From assembly GCF_005862235.1 (NCBI RefSeq), contig NZ_VCEK01000004.1:372001-436000 (forward strand): a stretch of DNA of 64,000 nt, written 5' to 3'. Positions 1 to 9,782 of the stretch are shown here, in pieces. A model generated the notes under the pieces. It had not been told where the DNA came from. It searched no databases and saw only the letters and a list, made by a program, of their open reading frames with translations. Position numbers and translations under genes: made by a program. The number at the start of each line of letters is the position of its first letter. Position 1 is the first letter of the stretch. The DNA is from Saccharomonospora piscinae (GTDB taxonomy: Bacteria > Actinomycetota > Actinomycetes > Mycobacteriales > Pseudonocardiaceae).

Positions 1-600
1 TCCCGGTACATCCTCCCCTCGTACGTGGAGCGCACCAGCTACGGGATCAAGGAGTCGAACCCGTACAACAAGCTCTACGAGGAGCGGCAGATCATGCTGG
101 GCGTCCAGGTGGACGACGCCTCGGCCAACGACGTGATGGCCCAGCTGCTGCACCTGGAGCACGAGGACCCGGACCGCGACATCATCCTGTACATCAACTC
201 GCCGGGCGGGTCCTTCACGGCGCTGATGGCGATCTACGACACCATGCAGTACGTCCGTCCCGACATCCAGACGGTGTGTCTCGGGCAGGCCGCCTCGGCG
301 GCGGCCGTGCTGCTGGCGGCCGGGACGAAGGGCAAGCGGCTCGCGCTGCCGAACTCGCGGGTCCTGATCCACCAGCCCGCCACCGAGGGTGCCTACGGGC
401 AGGTGTCGGACCTGGAGATCCAGGCGGCCGAGATCCAGCGGGTCCGCAGGCTGATGGAGACCACGCTGGCCAAGCACACGAACAAGTCGCCGGAAGAGGT
501 GCGCACCGACATCGAGCGTGACAAGATCCTGACTCCGGAGGAAGCCAAGGAGTACGGGATCATCGACCAGGTGCTGGAGTACCGCAAGGCGCACGGCTGA
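1..600 (+). CDS. clpP2: ATP-dependent Clp protease proteolytic subunit ClpP2, 5'-truncated by the window edge
   Basis: Serine peptidase subunit that assembles into the ClpP1P2 barrel and degrades unfolded substrates fed by ClpX or ClpC in the cytosol. The frame is open from the first base, so the gene starts outside the window; the first visible residues ([15 protein letters not shown]) match the N-terminal region of mycobacterial ClpP2, so the GTG at 25 is not the true start. The catalytic Ser codon lies at 295-297 (GQAASAAA context) and the His codon at 370-372 (VLIHQP). The C-terminus [13 protein letters not shown] is typical of ClpP2. clpX follows after a 185-bp gap holding a hairpin and its own -10 box. 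ClpP1 is expected just upstream but cannot be seen. Confidence 0.96.
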   Translation, partial: SRYILPSYVERTSYGIKESNPYNKLYEERQIMLGVQVDDASANDVMAQLLHLEHEDPDRDIILYINSPGGSFTALMAIYDTMQYVRPDIQTVCLGQAASAAAVLLAAGTKGKRLALPNSRVLIHQPATEGAYGQVSDLEIQAAEIQRVRRLMETTLAKHTNKSPEEVRTDIERDKILTPEEAKEYGIIDQVLEYRKAHG

Positions 601-616
601 CGGTTCCGCTCGTGGG

Positions 617-652
617 GGCGGGCGGCGTGTCGACACGGGGCCGTCGCCCGCC
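617..652 (+). terminator. Hairpin after clpP2
   Basis: GGCGGGCGGCG (617-627) pairs with CGTCGCCCGCC (642-652), giving an 11-bp stem with one G-U pair. No T-run follows, as is common for actinobacterial terminators. It separates clpP2 from clpX. Confidence 0.5.
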
Positions 653-660
653 TTCCACAG

Positions 661-666
661 TAGGCT
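661..666 (+). promoter_or_regulatory. Putative -10 box for clpX
   Basis: TAGGCT, the -10 form repeated before many genes here, lies 119 nt before the clpX ATG and just after the hairpin that closes clpP2. This suggests separate clpX transcription with a leader of about 110 nt. No clear -35 is seen. Confidence 0.35.
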
Positions 667-785
667 TGGGGTTTCGGGCGCTCGATCGCTGGTAGATCTC
701 CCGTCGGGCGCGCGGGGCGGGTACCGTCAGTGGCAACGCAGGACACAGGTGTCATCGGCACCGGGAGGGGACGAGGTCAGCGGTC

Positions 786-2075
786 ATGGCACGGATCGGC
801 GACGGTGGGGACCTGTTGAAGTGCTCGTTCTGCGGGAAGAGCCAGAAGCAGGTGAAGAAGCTCATCGCCGGGCCCGGCGTCTACATCTGTGACGAGTGCA
901 TCGAGCTCTGCAACGAGATCATCGAGGAGGAGCTCGCCGAGACCAGCGACGTCAAGCTGGACGAGCTGCCCAAACCCGCCGACATTCACGAGTTCCTTGA
1001 GCAGTACATCATCGGCCAGGGCGAGGCCAAGCGGACGCTCGCGGTGGCCGTGTACAACCACTACAAGCGCATCCAGTCCGAGTCGAAGCCCGCGAAGGAC
1101 TCGAAGGACGAGCCGGTGGAGCTCGCCAAGTCCAACATCCTGATGCTGGGGCCGACCGGGTGTGGCAAGACCTATCTGGCGCAGACCCTGGCCAAGCTGC
1201 TCAACGTTCCCTTCGCCATCGCCGACGCCACCGCGCTGACCGAGGCCGGTTACGTCGGTGAGGACGTCGAGAACATCCTGCTCAAGCTGATTCAGGCCGC
1301 CGACTACGACGTGAAGCGGGCCGAGACGGGCATCATCTACATCGACGAGGTCGACAAGATCGCCCGCAAGTCCGAGAACCCGTCGATCACGCGGGACGTC
1401 TCCGGTGAGGGCGTGCAGCAGGCGTTGCTCAAGATCCTGGAAGGCACCACCGCGTCGGTGCCGCCGCAGGGCGGACGTAAGCATCCGCACCAGGAGTTCA
1501 TCCAGATCGACACGACGAACGTCCTGTTCATCGTCGCGGGCGCGTTCGCGGGCCTCGAACAGATCATCAACGACCGGGTCGGCAAGCGCGGCCTCGGTTT
1601 CGGCGCCGAGATCCGCACCAAGCGTGAGATCGAGGACAGCGACGTCTTCACCGACACCATGCCCGAGGACCTGATCAAGTTCGGGCTCATCCCCGAGTTC
1701 ATCGGCAGGCTCCCGGTGGTCGCCAGCGTGACGAACCTGGACAAGGAGTCCCTGGTCCGCATCCTTACCGAGCCGCGCAACGCGTTGACCAAGCAGTACA
1801 CCAAGCTGTTCGAGATGGACAACGTGGAGCTGGAGTTCACCAAGACGGCGCTGGAGGCCATTGCCGACCAGGCGCTGCTGCGGGGAACCGGCGCCCGCGG
1901 GCTGCGCGCCATCATGGAAGAGGTACTGCAACCGGTCATGTACGACATTCCGAGCCGCGACGACGTGGCGAAGGTCGTCATCACCGAGCAGACCGTGCGC
2001 GAGAACGTGAATCCCACGATCGTGTCGCGTCAGCCGACGCGACGGCAGCGGGAGCGTGGCGAGAAGTCGGCCTGA
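786..2075 (+). CDS. clpX: ATP-dependent Clp protease ATP-binding subunit ClpX
   Basis: AAA+ unfoldase that recognises substrates and threads them into ClpP in the cytosol. The 429-aa length is normal. Seen in order: an N-terminal C4 zinc-binding domain (Cys13, Cys16, Cys35, Cys38), Walker A GPTGCGKT at 122-129, the GYVGED pore-loop region at 155-160, Walker B IIYIDEVD at 183-190, and the C-terminal ClpB_D2-small domain. The ATG at 786 sits behind a purine-rich stretch (gggaggggacgagg) and gives the family-typical start just before the zinc finger. It lies downstream of clpP2 as in other actinobacteria. Confidence 0.98.
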   Translation: MARIGDGGDLLKCSFCGKSQKQVKKLIAGPGVYICDECIELCNEIIEEELAETSDVKLDELPKPADIHEFLEQYIIGQGEAKRTLAVAVYNHYKRIQSESKPAKDSKDEPVELAKSNILMLGPTGCGKTYLAQTLAKLLNVPFAIADATALTEAGYVGEDVENILLKLIQAADYDVKRAETGIIYIDEVDKIARKSENPSITRDVSGEGVQQALLKILEGTTASVPPQGGRKHPHQEFIQIDTTNVLFIVAGAFAGLEQIINDRVGKRGLGFGAEIRTKREIEDSDVFTDTMPEDLIKFGLIPEFIGRLPVVASVTNLDKESLVRILTEPRNALTKQYTKLFEMDNVELEFTKTALEAIADQALLRGTGARGLRAIMEEVLQPVMYDIPSRDDVAKVVITEQTVRENVNPTIVSRQPTRRQRERGEKSA

Positions 2076-2087
2076 GAGGCTGACCGC

Positions 2088-2093
2088 TACTCT
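2088..2093 (+). promoter_or_regulatory. Putative -10 box, leaderless start of the 117-aa gene
   Basis: TACTCT ends 8 nt before the ATG at 2102, fitting the leaderless pattern seen across the window. Confidence 0.3.
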
Positions 2094-2101
2094 CGCTTCC
2101 C

Positions 2102-2455
2102 ATGACAGCCACGCCGCCGACGACCCCGCCCGTTCCGCACGGTGACCAGGACGTCGACTTCGACGAACTCGCGCGCAAGATCGTTGCGGTAGCCGGGCTC
2201 CGGCGGCCCCGCGTGCACCGCGCGGTGGTGGTGACTCTCGGTGTGCTCACCGCGCTCTGTCTGCTCGCGACGGCGACCCGCCTCTCGCCCGCCCCACTGA
2301 TCCCGCTTCCGGGGCTCGGAGTGGCCGCCTACGGGGCCTGGCGCTGGCGCAGCGCCGGAGACGACCGCCGCCGCGTCGCCGCGATGACGGTGGTGGCCGT
2401 CGCCGTGGCGGTGTCGTTGTGGGCGATGTCATTCGTAGCACGTAATCTGCTGTGA
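2102..2455 (+). CDS. Small membrane protein of unknown function
   Basis: 117 aa, family not recognised. Residues 1-38 are polar and proline-rich with an acidic patch. Two to three hydrophobic segments follow (about 40-58, 63-76 and 95-112) with an arginine-rich cytoplasmic-like loop (RWRSAGDDRRRR type) between. It begins 26 bp after clpX on the same strand, so it may be partly co-transcribed, although a -10-like TACTCT box precedes its ATG. Codon use is like its neighbours. No function is inferred. Confidence 0.7.
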   Translation: MTATPPTTPPVPHGDQDVDFDELARKIVAVAGLRRPRVHRAVVVTLGVLTALCLLATATRLSPAPLIPLPGLGVAAYGAWRWRSAGDDRRRVAAMTVVAVAVAVSLWAMSFVARNLL

Positions 2456-2458
2456 CAC

Positions 2459-2483
2459 GTTTACGTCGTCGGACCTCGGGATA
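2459..2483 (+). promoter_or_regulatory. Putative SigB/SigF-type promoter of the anti-sigma kinase
   Basis: GTTT (2459-2462), a 15-nt spacer and GGGATA (2478-2483) resemble the actinobacterial SigB/SigF consensus (GTTT or GNNT, 14-16 nt, GGGTA). It lies 35 nt before the GTG start of the anti-sigma-type gene. Confidence 0.45.
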
Positions 2484-2518
2484 ACTCTTTCGGGTTAACG
2501 ACGAGTACGAGGGACGCG

Positions 2519-3454
2519 GTGGTGGTGGAACAAGGTCGCGGTACCGGGGAGTTCTTCTCCCATCAGGCGCTGTTCTACCGGGACGACGCCAGCTACCTGG
2601 CGGGAACGGTGCCGTTCATCCTCGACGGCCTCGCCCGGCGGGAGCCCGTGGCGGTCGCGGTGCCTCCGGTCCGGCTGCGGCAGATCGACGACGCGCTGGG
2701 ATCGGCCAGGGACCGGGTCCGGCTGCTCGACATGGTCGAGATCGGGCGGAACCCGGGGCGCCTCATCCCGGCGGTGCTGCACGCCTTCGCGGACGAGCAC
2801 GACGGGCGAGTGCGGGTGATCGGGGAGCCGGTGTGGCCAGGGCGCTCCGAGGAGGAGTACGCGGCTTGCGTGCAGCACGAGGCGATGGTCAACCTCTCGT
2901 TCGAAGGGCGGGACGCGACGTTTCTGTGCCCCTACGACGTCGCGACGCTGAGCGACTCGGTGGTGGCGGACGCGGAGGCGACCCATTCCGGGCTCGTGGA
3001 CACGGCCGGTGCGCGGCCGAGCCCCGCCTATGCCCCGGAAGCCGCGTACGAACGCTACAACCTGCCGCTGTCGGCGCCCGACGACGCGTTCTCGGTGCCG
3101 TTCGACCTCGAAACCCTCTCGAAGGCCCGCCACGTCGCCACCGAGTTCGCGCAGCGCGCGGGCTTCGAGGGCGACCGGCTGCACGATGTGGCCCTCGCCG
3201 TGGGCGAGGTGTGTGCCAACAGCGTCGAGCACGGTGGCGGTGCCGGAGTTCTCGCCGTGTGGCCGCAGCGCGACGGGATCGTCTGCGAGGTGACCGACCG
3301 GGGACAGCCCACCGACCGGCTCGCGGGCCGCAAACCCGCGACCGCGTACCAGACGGGCGGGCGTGGCTTGCTGCTCGTGAACCAGGTGGCCGATCTGGTC
3401 AGAACCCACGTCGGGCCCGAGGGTCTCACGACCCAGATCTACCTGCGGCCCTGA
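2519..3454 (+). CDS. MEDS-domain sensor with C-terminal anti-sigma-factor HATPase domain
   Basis: 311 aa. Residues about 12-175 match the MEDS sensory domain (ALFYRDDASYLAGTVPFILDGLARREPV opening; this domain can bind small ligands or metals). Residues about 195-310 form a GHKL ATPase of the RsbW/SpoIIAB type: N-box GEVCANSVEHG near 228-238, then EVTDRGQP and GGRGLLLVNQ. Such proteins usually bind and hold a SigB/SigF-like sigma factor, or control an anti-anti-sigma protein, in stress responses. No sigma factor or STAS gene is adjacent. The GTG at 2519 is chosen because it precedes a family-typical N-terminus; a second GTG lies at 2522. Confidence 0.85.
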   Translation: MVVEQGRGTGEFFSHQALFYRDDASYLAGTVPFILDGLARREPVAVAVPPVRLRQIDDALGSARDRVRLLDMVEIGRNPGRLIPAVLHAFADEHDGRVRVIGEPVWPGRSEEEYAACVQHEAMVNLSFEGRDATFLCPYDVATLSDSVVADAEATHSGLVDTAGARPSPAYAPEAAYERYNLPLSAPDDAFSVPFDLETLSKARHVATEFAQRAGFEGDRLHDVALAVGEVCANSVEHGGGAGVLAVWPQRDGIVCEVTDRGQPTDRLAGRKPATAYQTGGRGLLLVNQVADLVRTHVGPEGLTTQIYLRP

Positions 3455-3469
3455 GCGACCGCTCGCCCC

Positions 3470-4354
3470 TCACGAGCGCTGCCATACCTGCTCGGGACAG
3501 TGGCGGGCGAGAAACGCCAGCAGTCCGGGCACGGTGGAGCTGAAGAACTCGCCGGTATGCCCGCCGGGTGCGAGGTGAGCGACCTCGGGATCCGCACGCC
3601 GGATGTAGGAGCGCGCCCCGTCGATGAACGGGTCCTCGGTGCCGCACCAGATGCCGGTCGGTGTACCGCGCAGCGTGTGGACGTGCCGCAGCGGGTCCAT
3701 CGACGCCCAGTCGGCGCGGCTGTGCCAGGCCCGGCGCCGGCGCATCTCACGCCAGGGCATCAGTGCGGGAGCGAGTGCGGCGACGGCGCGGACGGGGGTC
3801 TGCCGCTCGGCCCGTCGCCGGGCGTAGAGCAGCGCGCCGAACCCACCCATCGAGGTGCCCGCGGCGGCGAACGGGGTGCCGTCGTCGCCACCGAGGTCGT
3901 GGCTGCGGAGCCATTCGGGCACCTCCTCCAGCAGCATCCCCATCGGATCGTCGCCGTGGTGGTGTTCGTGCCAGTACGTGTTGCCGCCGTCCACGGCGAC
4001 GAACCCGAACGGGGGGACTCTGCCCCCGTCGACGGCGCGGGCCAGCGCCGGAACCAGCCCGCCGGGAGCGGCGAGCCGGGCGCGGGAGTGGCGGCCGTGC
4101 AACAGCACCACCATCGGCATCCCCCTCGGCGGCGTGCGTCGAGGCAGGAGATAGACGAGTTCCACGTTCCGGCCGCGAAGCCGGGACTTGCGTTGCTCGA
4201 CGACGAGTGAGCCGCCCGCCTCGACGGAGCGTGCCGCGGGCGAGGCGGTACTGAACGTGACGGTACCGATCGTCGCCAGGCACAGCGTCGCGGAGAGTGT
4301 CAGGCGCCTGCTGATCCGGTGACGACCACGATCCGGTGTTTCCGGCACAGGCAC
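3470..4354 (-). CDS. Secreted alpha/beta-hydrolase (esterase D-like)
   Basis: About 294 aa, probably exported. A basic start followed by a hydrophobic stretch (RRLTLSATLCLATIG, then AxA-like STASPAA) forms a signal peptide. Hydrolase features are the oxyanion region VVLLHGRHS, the nucleophile elbow GTSMGGFG, an acid in the GTEDPF region and His in PGGHTGEFF. Substrate is unknown; the fold fits the putative esterase/acyltransferase family. It lies 29 bp downstream of fdhD on the same strand. Two in-frame GTG codons (4354 and 4348) are possible starts; both follow GGGG and neither has a strong ribosome-binding site. Confidence 0.75.
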   Translation of the reverse strand: MPVPETPDRGRHRISRRLTLSATLCLATIGTVTFSTASPAARSVEAGGSLVVEQRKSRLRGRNVELVYLLPRRTPPRGMPMVVLLHGRHSRARLAAPGGLVPALARAVDGGRVPPFGFVAVDGGNTYWHEHHHGDDPMGMLLEEVPEWLRSHDLGGDDGTPFAAAGTSMGGFGALLYARRRAERQTPVRAVAALAPALMPWREMRRRRAWHSRADWASMDPLRHVHTLRGTPTGIWCGTEDPFIDGARSYIRRADPEVAHLAPGGHTGEFFSSTVPGLLAFLARHCPEQVWQRS

Positions 4355-4383
4355 CCCCAGCTCGGTCCTGGACGAATCCGCGG

Positions 4384-5202
4384 TTACTCGATCCCGTCTC
4401 CGGTGTAGACGTTCATGCTCGCTCCCCGCAGGAAGCCCACCAGCGTCATGCCGTTGTCCTCGGCCAGTTCGGCGGCGAGCGACGACGGCGCCGAGACAGC
4501 GGCGACGAGGGAGATACCCGCCATCGTGGCCTTCTGAACCAGCTCGAACGACGCGCGCCCGGACAGCAGCAGTCCCGCGTCGCGGGCCGGGACACGGGAC
4601 TGCTGCACGGCCCAGCCGAGCAGCTTGTCCACGGCGTTGTGCCGCCCGACGTCCTCGCGGACGGCGAGCAACGTGCCGTCTGCGGTGAACAGCCCGGCCC
4701 CATGGAGGCCGCCGGTGGTGGCGAAGACACGCTGCCGCTCGCGCAGCGCGTCGGGCAGCGCCGCGAGCACCGTCCGGTCGACGGTGAGCGCCGGGCCGTC
4801 CTGCGAAAAGCGGCTGCGCACGCGGACGGCGTCCAGTGCCGCCTTGCCGCACACCCCGCACGACGAGGTGGTGTAGAAGTTGCGCTGCACTCCGGGATCG
4901 GGCGGTGGCACGCCGTCGCGCAACGTCACGTCGAGCACGTTGTAGGTGTTGCGGCCGGTGGCGTCGGCGCCGTCGCAGTAGCGGGCCACCGCGACGTCCT
5001 CTCTCGCGCCGATGACGCCCTCGGACAGCAGGAAGCCGTGTGCGAGCTCGACGTCGTGGCCGGGGGTGCGCATGGTGACGGCCAGCGGCGTGCCCTGGAC
5101 GCGGATCTCCAGCGGTTCCTCGGCCGCCAGCGCGTCCGGCCTGCGCCGGTCGCCGTCGGGGGTGAGCCGCCGTACCGGGCGGCGCACAGTGACGCGGCCC
5201 AT
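4384..5202 (-). CDS. fdhD: Formate dehydrogenase accessory sulfurtransferase FdhD
   Basis: FdhD moves sulfur from a cysteine desulfurase to the bis-MGD molybdenum cofactor, which formate dehydrogenases need for activity. The 272-aa protein has the conserved Cys pair in SSCGVCGKA (Cys115, Cys118) and the C-terminal [10 protein letters not shown] and [10 protein letters not shown] motifs. The start at 5202 is preferred over an in-frame ATG at 5235 because AAGGAGG stands about 8 nt upstream. No formate dehydrogenase gene is visible nearby, so its partner must lie elsewhere. Confidence 0.93.
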   Translation of the reverse strand: MGRVTVRRPVRRLTPDGDRRRPDALAAEEPLEIRVQGTPLAVTMRTPGHDVELAHGFLLSEGVIGAREDVAVARYCDGADATGRNTYNVLDVTLRDGVPPPDPGVQRNFYTTSSCGVCGKAALDAVRVRSRFSQDGPALTVDRTVLAALPDALRERQRVFATTGGLHGAGLFTADGTLLAVREDVGRHNAVDKLLGWAVQQSRVPARDAGLLLSGRASFELVQKATMAGISLVAAVSAPSSLAAELAEDNGMTLVGFLRGASMNVYTGDGIE

Positions 5203-5293
5203 CGGCACCACCTCCTTCCCGTGGTCTCCTTCCATGATGGCCTCTGCCGCGCGGATTGCCAGTGAAAGATCAGCGGCGGGCGGAACGGCCCCG

Positions 5294-5299
5294 TAGGCT
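5294..5299 (+). promoter_or_regulatory. -10 box, leaderless start of GPP34 gene
   Basis: TAGGCT ends 7 nt before the ATG at 5307, placing transcription start at or next to the start codon. No Shine-Dalgarno sequence is present. Confidence 0.5.
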
Positions 5300-5306
5300 C
5301 GCGGGC

Positions 5307-5984
5307 ATGTTGATCGCCGAGGACCTGCTGCTACTGGTGTACGACGACGAGGCGGGCAAGCCGGCGGGGATGATCTCCAACCTGGAGTACTCGCTGTCCG
5401 GGGCGCTGCTCGTGGAGCTGGCGCTACGGGAACGGGTCGATGTCACCACCGAGGCCGACGAGGGCGAACCCGGCAGGATGGTGGTTCGCGATGGCGCTCC
5501 CACCGGCTCGGCGCCACTGGACGACGCGCTGGAACGGCTGGCCGGGCTCGAAGGCTGCAAGCCCAAGGACGTGCTGGGGCCGCTGGCCAAGGGCGATCTC
5601 ACGACCCGGCTGCTCGACGGGCTGGCCGAGCGCGGCATCCTCCGCAAGGAGCAGGGCAGGGTGCTGGGCCTGTTCCCCACGACCCGCTGGCCCGCCGAGG
5701 ACTCGCGGCACGAGGACGAGGTGCGGGCCCAGCTGCGGCGGGTCCTGCACGAGGGTGTGGAGCCGGACGAGCGCACGGCCGCGCTGATCGCCCTGCTCGC
5801 CAACACCACGGCGCTGAAGCACGTGCTCGACAGCGGCGACAAGGACGCGGCCCGGACCGCGCAGCGCAGAGCCAAGGAGATCGCCGAGGGCAACTGGGCG
5901 GGCGACGCCCTCCGCAAGGCCGTCGAGGAGATCGTGACCGCGACCCTGCTGGTTCCCACGGTGCTGGCGGCGGGTAACCCCTGA
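5307..5984 (+). CDS. GPP34/GOLPH3 family phosphoprotein
   Basis: 225 aa with the GPP34 (Golgi phosphoprotein 3-like) signature: N-terminal [16 protein letters not shown], then the all-helical core with [13 protein letters not shown]. Eukaryotic members bind phosphatidylinositol 4-phosphate; the role of the many actinobacterial paralogues is not established. The ATG at 5307 is chosen over upstream in-frame codons because it follows a -10 box and begins exactly at the family's N-terminus. It is divergent from fdhD and is followed by valS after 68 bp. Confidence 0.88.
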   Translation: MLIAEDLLLLVYDDEAGKPAGMISNLEYSLSGALLVELALRERVDVTTEADEGEPGRMVVRDGAPTGSAPLDDALERLAGLEGCKPKDVLGPLAKGDLTTRLLDGLAERGILRKEQGRVLGLFPTTRWPAEDSRHEDEVRAQLRRVLHEGVEPDERTAALIALLANTTALKHVLDSGDKDAARTAQRRAKEIAEGNWAGDALRKAVEEIVTATLLVPTVLAAGNP

Positions 5985-6038
5985 GTGTGACGCCGCCCGG
6001 GCGGGGTGAGCCGGTGACGGCCGAGGTGAGCGACTTCG

Positions 6039-6044
6039 TAGACT
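6039..6044 (+). promoter_or_regulatory. -10 box, leaderless start of valS
   Basis: TAGACT ends 8 nt before the GTG at 6053. A weak -35-like GTGACG lies at 6014-6019. No ribosome-binding site precedes valS and no T-box is visible. Confidence 0.45.
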
Positions 6045-6052
6045 GACTTACC

Positions 6053-8692
6053 GTGACGGAAAGCGCAGCCCGAACCGACGCTCTGCCCAACGCCTGGAAC
6101 CCGGCCGACGAGGAGGCCGCGATCTACCAGCGGTGGGTATCCGCAGGCTACTTCGAGGCGGACGCGGACTCGCAGCGCCCGCCTTTCTCCATCGTGCTCC
6201 CGCCGCCCAACGTCACCGGCAGCCTGCACATGGGGCACGCCCTGAACCACACCCTGATGGACGCCATGAGCAGGCGCAGGCGGATGCAGGGCTACGAGGT
6301 GCTGTGGCTGCCGGGCATGGACCACGCGGGAATCGCGACGCAGAACGTGGTGGAGCGGGAGCTCGCAGGTGAGGGTCTGTCGCGGCACGACCTGGGCCGC
6401 GAGCGGTTCGTCGAGCGCGTCTGGGAGTGGAAGGCCGAGTACGGGGGCAAGATCCTCGACCAGATGAAGCGCCTCGGGGACGGGGTGGACTGGTCGCGGG
6501 AACGCTTCACGATGGACGAGGGCCTCTCGCGCGCCGTCCACACCATGTTCAAGCGGCTCTACGACGACGGCCTCGTCTACCGTGCCGAGCGGATCATCAA
6601 CTGGTGTCCGCGCTGCATGACGGCGTTGTCCGACATCGAGGTCGACCACTCCGACGACGACGGCGAGCTGGTGTCGCTGCGCTACGGCGACGGCGATGAC
6701 GCGATCGTGGTGGCGACGACGCGGGCGGAGACGATGCTGGGGGACACGGCCGTGGCCGTGCATCCCGACGACGAGCGCTACGCCCACCTGGTCGGCAGGG
6801 AGGTCGAGCTGCCGCTCACGGGCCGCCGCATCCCGGTCGTGGCGGACTCGCACGTGGACCCCGAGTTCGGCACGGGCGCGGTCAAGGTGACACCGGCGCA
6901 CGACCCGAACGACTTCGAGATCGGCAGGCGCCACGACCTGCCCATGCCGTCGATCATGGACGAGCGTGGCGTCATCACCGCGCACGGTCCGTTCGAGGGA
7001 ATGGGCCGGTTCGAGGCCCGCCCCGCCATCGTGGCGGCGCTGCGCGAACAGGGCCGGATCGTGGCGGAGAAGCGGCCCTACGTGCACGCGGTGGGGCACT
7101 GCTCACGCTGCGACACGGTGGTGGAGCCGCGCCTGTCGTTGCAGTGGTGGGTCCGGGTGGAGCCGCTGGCCAAGGCCGCGGGTGACGCCGTGCGCGACGG
7201 CCGCGTCCAGGTGCATCCGCCGGAGCTGGCGAAGCGCTACTTCGACTGGGTCGACGACATGCACGACTGGACCATCTCGCGGCAGCTGTGGTGGGGTCAC
7301 CGCATCCCGGTCTGGTACGGCCCGAACGGCGAGACGGTGTGCCTCGGCCCGGACGAGCAGCCGCCGAGCGGTGAGGGCTGGACGCAGGACCCGGACGTCC
7401 TCGACACGTGGTTCTCGTCGGGGCTGTGGCCGATGTCGACGATGGGCTGGCCCGAACCGACCGCCGACCTGGCGAAGTTCTACCCGACCAGCGTGCTGTC
7501 CACCGGCTACGACATCCTGTTCTTCTGGGTCGCCCGGATGATGATGTTCGGCCTGTACGGCATGCGGGACAACGGTCCGCAGCGGGCGATCCCGTTCGAC
7601 CACATCTACCTGCACGGGCTCATCCGGGACGCGCAGGGCAAGAAGATGTCGAAGTCGCGGGGTAACGTCATCGACCCCCTCGACTGGATGGACCGCTACG
7701 GCGCGGACGCCACGCGCTTCACCCTTGCACGTGGCGCCAACCCGGGCGCGGACATGGCGCTGGCGGAGGAGTGGGCTGCCGGGTCGCGCAACTTCTGCAC
7801 GAAGCTGTGGAACGCCAGCCGGTTCGCGATGTCGAACGGTGCCACCGTGGCGACGCCGGTGCCGGACGCGAGCGAGCTGACCGAGGCCGACCGCTGGATC
7901 CTCGGCAGGCTGTCCACCGTCGTGTCCGATGTGGACGAGCTGATGGAGAGGTTCCAGTTCGCCAAGGCCACCAACGTGCTCTACCACTTCACGTGGGACG
8001 AGTACTGCGACTGGTACCTGGAGCTCGCGAAGGTCCAGCTCGCCGGTGAGCACGCCGACGGCACCCGCGCGGTGCTGGGCCACGTGCTCGACGTCGTGCT
8101 CCGGCTGCTGCACCCGTTCGTCCCGTTCGTGACCGAGCGGCTCTGGACGACCCTCACGGGCGGCGAGTCGCTGGTCGTGGCGGACTGGCCGGTCGGGTCG
8201 CGGTGGGGCTTCGCGGCCGACGCCGTCGCCGAGGCACACATCGCCGACGTGCAGAAGCTCGTCACCGAGGTGCGCCGGTTCCGTTCGGACCAGGGCCTCA
8301 AGCCGGGGCAGCGCGTGGCGACGCGGCTGTCCGGCGCCGGGTTCGACGCGATCGCGGGGCACGAGGAGTCGGTGCGGGCGCTGTCCCGGCTCAGCGAGCC
8401 GGGGGACGACTTCGCGGCGACCGCGTCGCTGGAGGTGGCGCTGGCGGAAGGCGCGGTGGTGGTCGAGGTCGACACCTCGGGCACGATCGACGTGGCCGCC
8501 GAGCGCAAGCGCCTGGCCAAGGACCTCGCCGCGGCCGAGAAGGAGCTGAAGCAGACCGACGGCAAGCTCGGCAACGCCTCCTTTGTGGACAAGGCTCCGG
8601 CCGACGTGGTGGAGAAGGTGAGGGCGCGGCGCGACGCCGCCGTCGCCGACATCGAGCGCATCAGGGCGCGGCTGGACTCCCTGCCGTCGTGA
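6053..8692 (+). CDS. valS: Valyl-tRNA synthetase
   Basis: Class I aminoacyl-tRNA synthetase charging tRNA-Val in the cytosol. The 879-aa length is normal. The HIGH motif is HMGH at 59-62 and the KMSKS motif lies at 531-535. The CP1 editing domain is between them ([19 protein letters not shown]), the anticodon-binding domain follows, and a C-terminal coiled-coil arm covers about 810-875 ([19 protein letters not shown]). It starts at GTG with a leaderless-type promoter. In mycobacteria valS is the immediate neighbour of folC; here the sugar-ABC/ThuA island lies between them. Confidence 0.98.
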   Translation: MTESAARTDALPNAWNPADEEAAIYQRWVSAGYFEADADSQRPPFSIVLPPPNVTGSLHMGHALNHTLMDAMSRRRRMQGYEVLWLPGMDHAGIATQNVVERELAGEGLSRHDLGRERFVERVWEWKAEYGGKILDQMKRLGDGVDWSRERFTMDEGLSRAVHTMFKRLYDDGLVYRAERIINWCPRCMTALSDIEVDHSDDDGELVSLRYGDGDDAIVVATTRAETMLGDTAVAVHPDDERYAHLVGREVELPLTGRRIPVVADSHVDPEFGTGAVKVTPAHDPNDFEIGRRHDLPMPSIMDERGVITAHGPFEGMGRFEARPAIVAALREQGRIVAEKRPYVHAVGHCSRCDTVVEPRLSLQWWVRVEPLAKAAGDAVRDGRVQVHPPELAKRYFDWVDDMHDWTISRQLWWGHRIPVWYGPNGETVCLGPDEQPPSGEGWTQDPDVLDTWFSSGLWPMSTMGWPEPTADLAKFYPTSVLSTGYDILFFWVARMMMFGLYGMRDNGPQRAIPFDHIYLHGLIRDAQGKKMSKSRGNVIDPLDWMDRYGADATRFTLARGANPGADMALAEEWAAGSRNFCTKLWNASRFAMSNGATVATPVPDASELTEADRWILGRLSTVVSDVDELMERFQFAKATNVLYHFTWDEYCDWYLELAKVQLAGEHADGTRAVLGHVLDVVLRLLHPFVPFVTERLWTTLTGGESLVVADWPVGSRWGFAADAVAEAHIADVQKLVTEVRRFRSDQGLKPGQRVATRLSGAGFDAIAGHEESVRALSRLSEPGDDFAATASLEVALAEGAVVVEVDTSGTIDVAAERKRLAKDLAAAEKELKQTDGKLGNASFVDKAPADVVEKVRARRDAAVADIERIRARLDSLPS

Positions 8693-8702
8693 GGTCGTCG
8701 CG

Positions 8703-8738
8703 GGTGGCGGCTCGGCTCGCGGCGGTGCCGCCGTCACC
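8703..8738. terminator. Putative shared hairpin between convergent valS and lipase genes
   Basis: GGTGGCGGC (8703-8711) pairs with GCCGTCACC (8730-8738) through nine positions including one G-U pair. It overlaps the stop codon of the minus-strand lipase. No T-run is present. Confidence 0.35.
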
Positions 8739-9621
8739 ACCCGCGTGCGGCCAGTTCGTCCTCGATGACGCCGGCCACGCCCGCCATGCCCCGGCGGTTC
8801 GGGTGGTAGGAGGCCGCGCCCAGCAGGTTGTGGTGCTGTCCCTGGATCCACGGGCGGTCGGCGCACGCGTCGTGGCCCAGCGAGGCGGGGTAGGTGTCGA
8901 CGAACGTCGCCGTGCCGTTGGTGGCCGCCGCCGTGGCCAGCGCGGCGTTGAGGGTCTCCTCGATGTCGTTCAGCCAGGCGTAGTCGCCGTCGGCGAACGG
9001 CAGGATGCCGGGGCAGGTTCCGGTGGGCGGCGCGATCCGGGGATAGCCGATCAACAGCACGGTCGCCTCGGGTGACCGGTTCCGGACATCAGCGAGCACG
9101 TCCTCGACGTCGAGGCGGGTCTGCGCGATGGCCGTCTTGAGCGTGTCGACCCCGTCGACGGTGAAGTGGTCCTGGCACGGGTTGCCGGTGGGATCGGAGT
9201 CGCGAAGTTCGGGGCAGGTACTGATGACGCTGCCGAACACGCCGTGGTCGTTGCCCCCGATCCCGATCGTCACGAGGTCGGTTCCGGGCTCCAGCGCGTC
9301 GAACTGAGGGGCGTTGAAGCCGAGCGGAATCTCCTGCCGTTCGGTCATGTCGGTGGTGTCGGCTCCGGCGCAGCTCACGTCGTTGAGCAGCGTGTTTTCG
9401 AGCTCACGGGCGAGCGCGGCCGGATAGTTGTTCGTGGACCGCAGGCAGCCGAGGGGGTCGAGACGCTGGAACGGAATGAGTGGTCCGGACGTGTAGGAGT
9501 CGCCGAGCGCGACGTAGTGCCGGACGTCGTCGCGGGACGCGGCACCCGCCGTGGCGGGTTGCAGGAGGGCGAGGAACAGCACGGACACGAGGACGGCGAG
9601 CAGACTCCGACGGCTGCGCAT
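8734..9621 (-). CDS. Secreted SGNH/GDSL-type lipase or esterase
   Basis: 295 aa. The signal peptide covers about 1-28 (RRSLLAVLVSVLFLALL, cleavage near TAGAAS). SGNH blocks: GDSYTSG at 40-46 with nucleophile Ser42, an Asn-containing block near CAGADTTDM, GIGGNDHG (block III), and SYHPNRRG with His273 (block V). Even numbers of Cys in the mature part suggest disulfides. It resembles secreted Streptomyces SGNH lipases. The usual Asp of DxxH is replaced (ASYH), as in SGNH enzymes working with a Ser-His dyad. It converges on valS and diverges from the sugar ABC operon. Confidence 0.88.
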   Translation of the reverse strand: MRSRRSLLAVLVSVLFLALLQPATAGAASRDDVRHYVALGDSYTSGPLIPFQRLDPLGCLRSTNNYPAALARELENTLLNDVSCAGADTTDMTERQEIPLGFNAPQFDALEPGTDLVTIGIGGNDHGVFGSVISTCPELRDSDPTGNPCQDHFTVDGVDTLKTAIAQTRLDVEDVLADVRNRSPEATVLLIGYPRIAPPTGTCPGILPFADGDYAWLNDIEETLNAALATAAATNGTATFVDTYPASLGHDACADRPWIQGQHHNLLGAASYHPNRRGMAGVAGVIEDELAARGW

Positions 9622-9739
9622 GAGGTAGTTCTACTGGCTCACGACCGGCGGGGGAGCGGCCGATCGGGTGAGTTTCGGCGAACGTGGCCCGCATCTGGTT
9701 GGGTGCGCGATAGACGCCGTTAAGTGCCATTGGTCTTTA

Positions 9740-9774
9740 CTTTTGTTTGACATACACAAAAGATCGACTAGTGT
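9740..9774 (+). promoter_or_regulatory. Promoter and overlapping palindromic operator of the sugar-ABC/ThuA island
   Basis: TTGACA (9747-9752), a 16-nt spacer and TAGTGT (9769-9774) form the best sigma-70-type promoter in the window. CTTTTGT (9740-9746) and ACAAAAG (9756-9762) are a perfect 7+7 inverted repeat with a 9-nt centre that covers the -35 box, the classic position for a repressor. The stretch is markedly AT-rich for this genome. The start codon at 9783 lies 8 nt after the -10 box. Confidence 0.7.
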
Positions 9775-9782
9775 GCGCAGGC

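Noticed and set aside
4336-5265. Plus-strand open frame opposite fdhD
   Set aside because: Antisense of a certain fdhD gene with Cys motif and ribosome-binding site.
8583-8591. TGTGGACAA, a reverse-strand DnaA box inside valS
   Set aside because: Single copy within conserved coding sequence for the coiled-coil arm; best explained by codon use.
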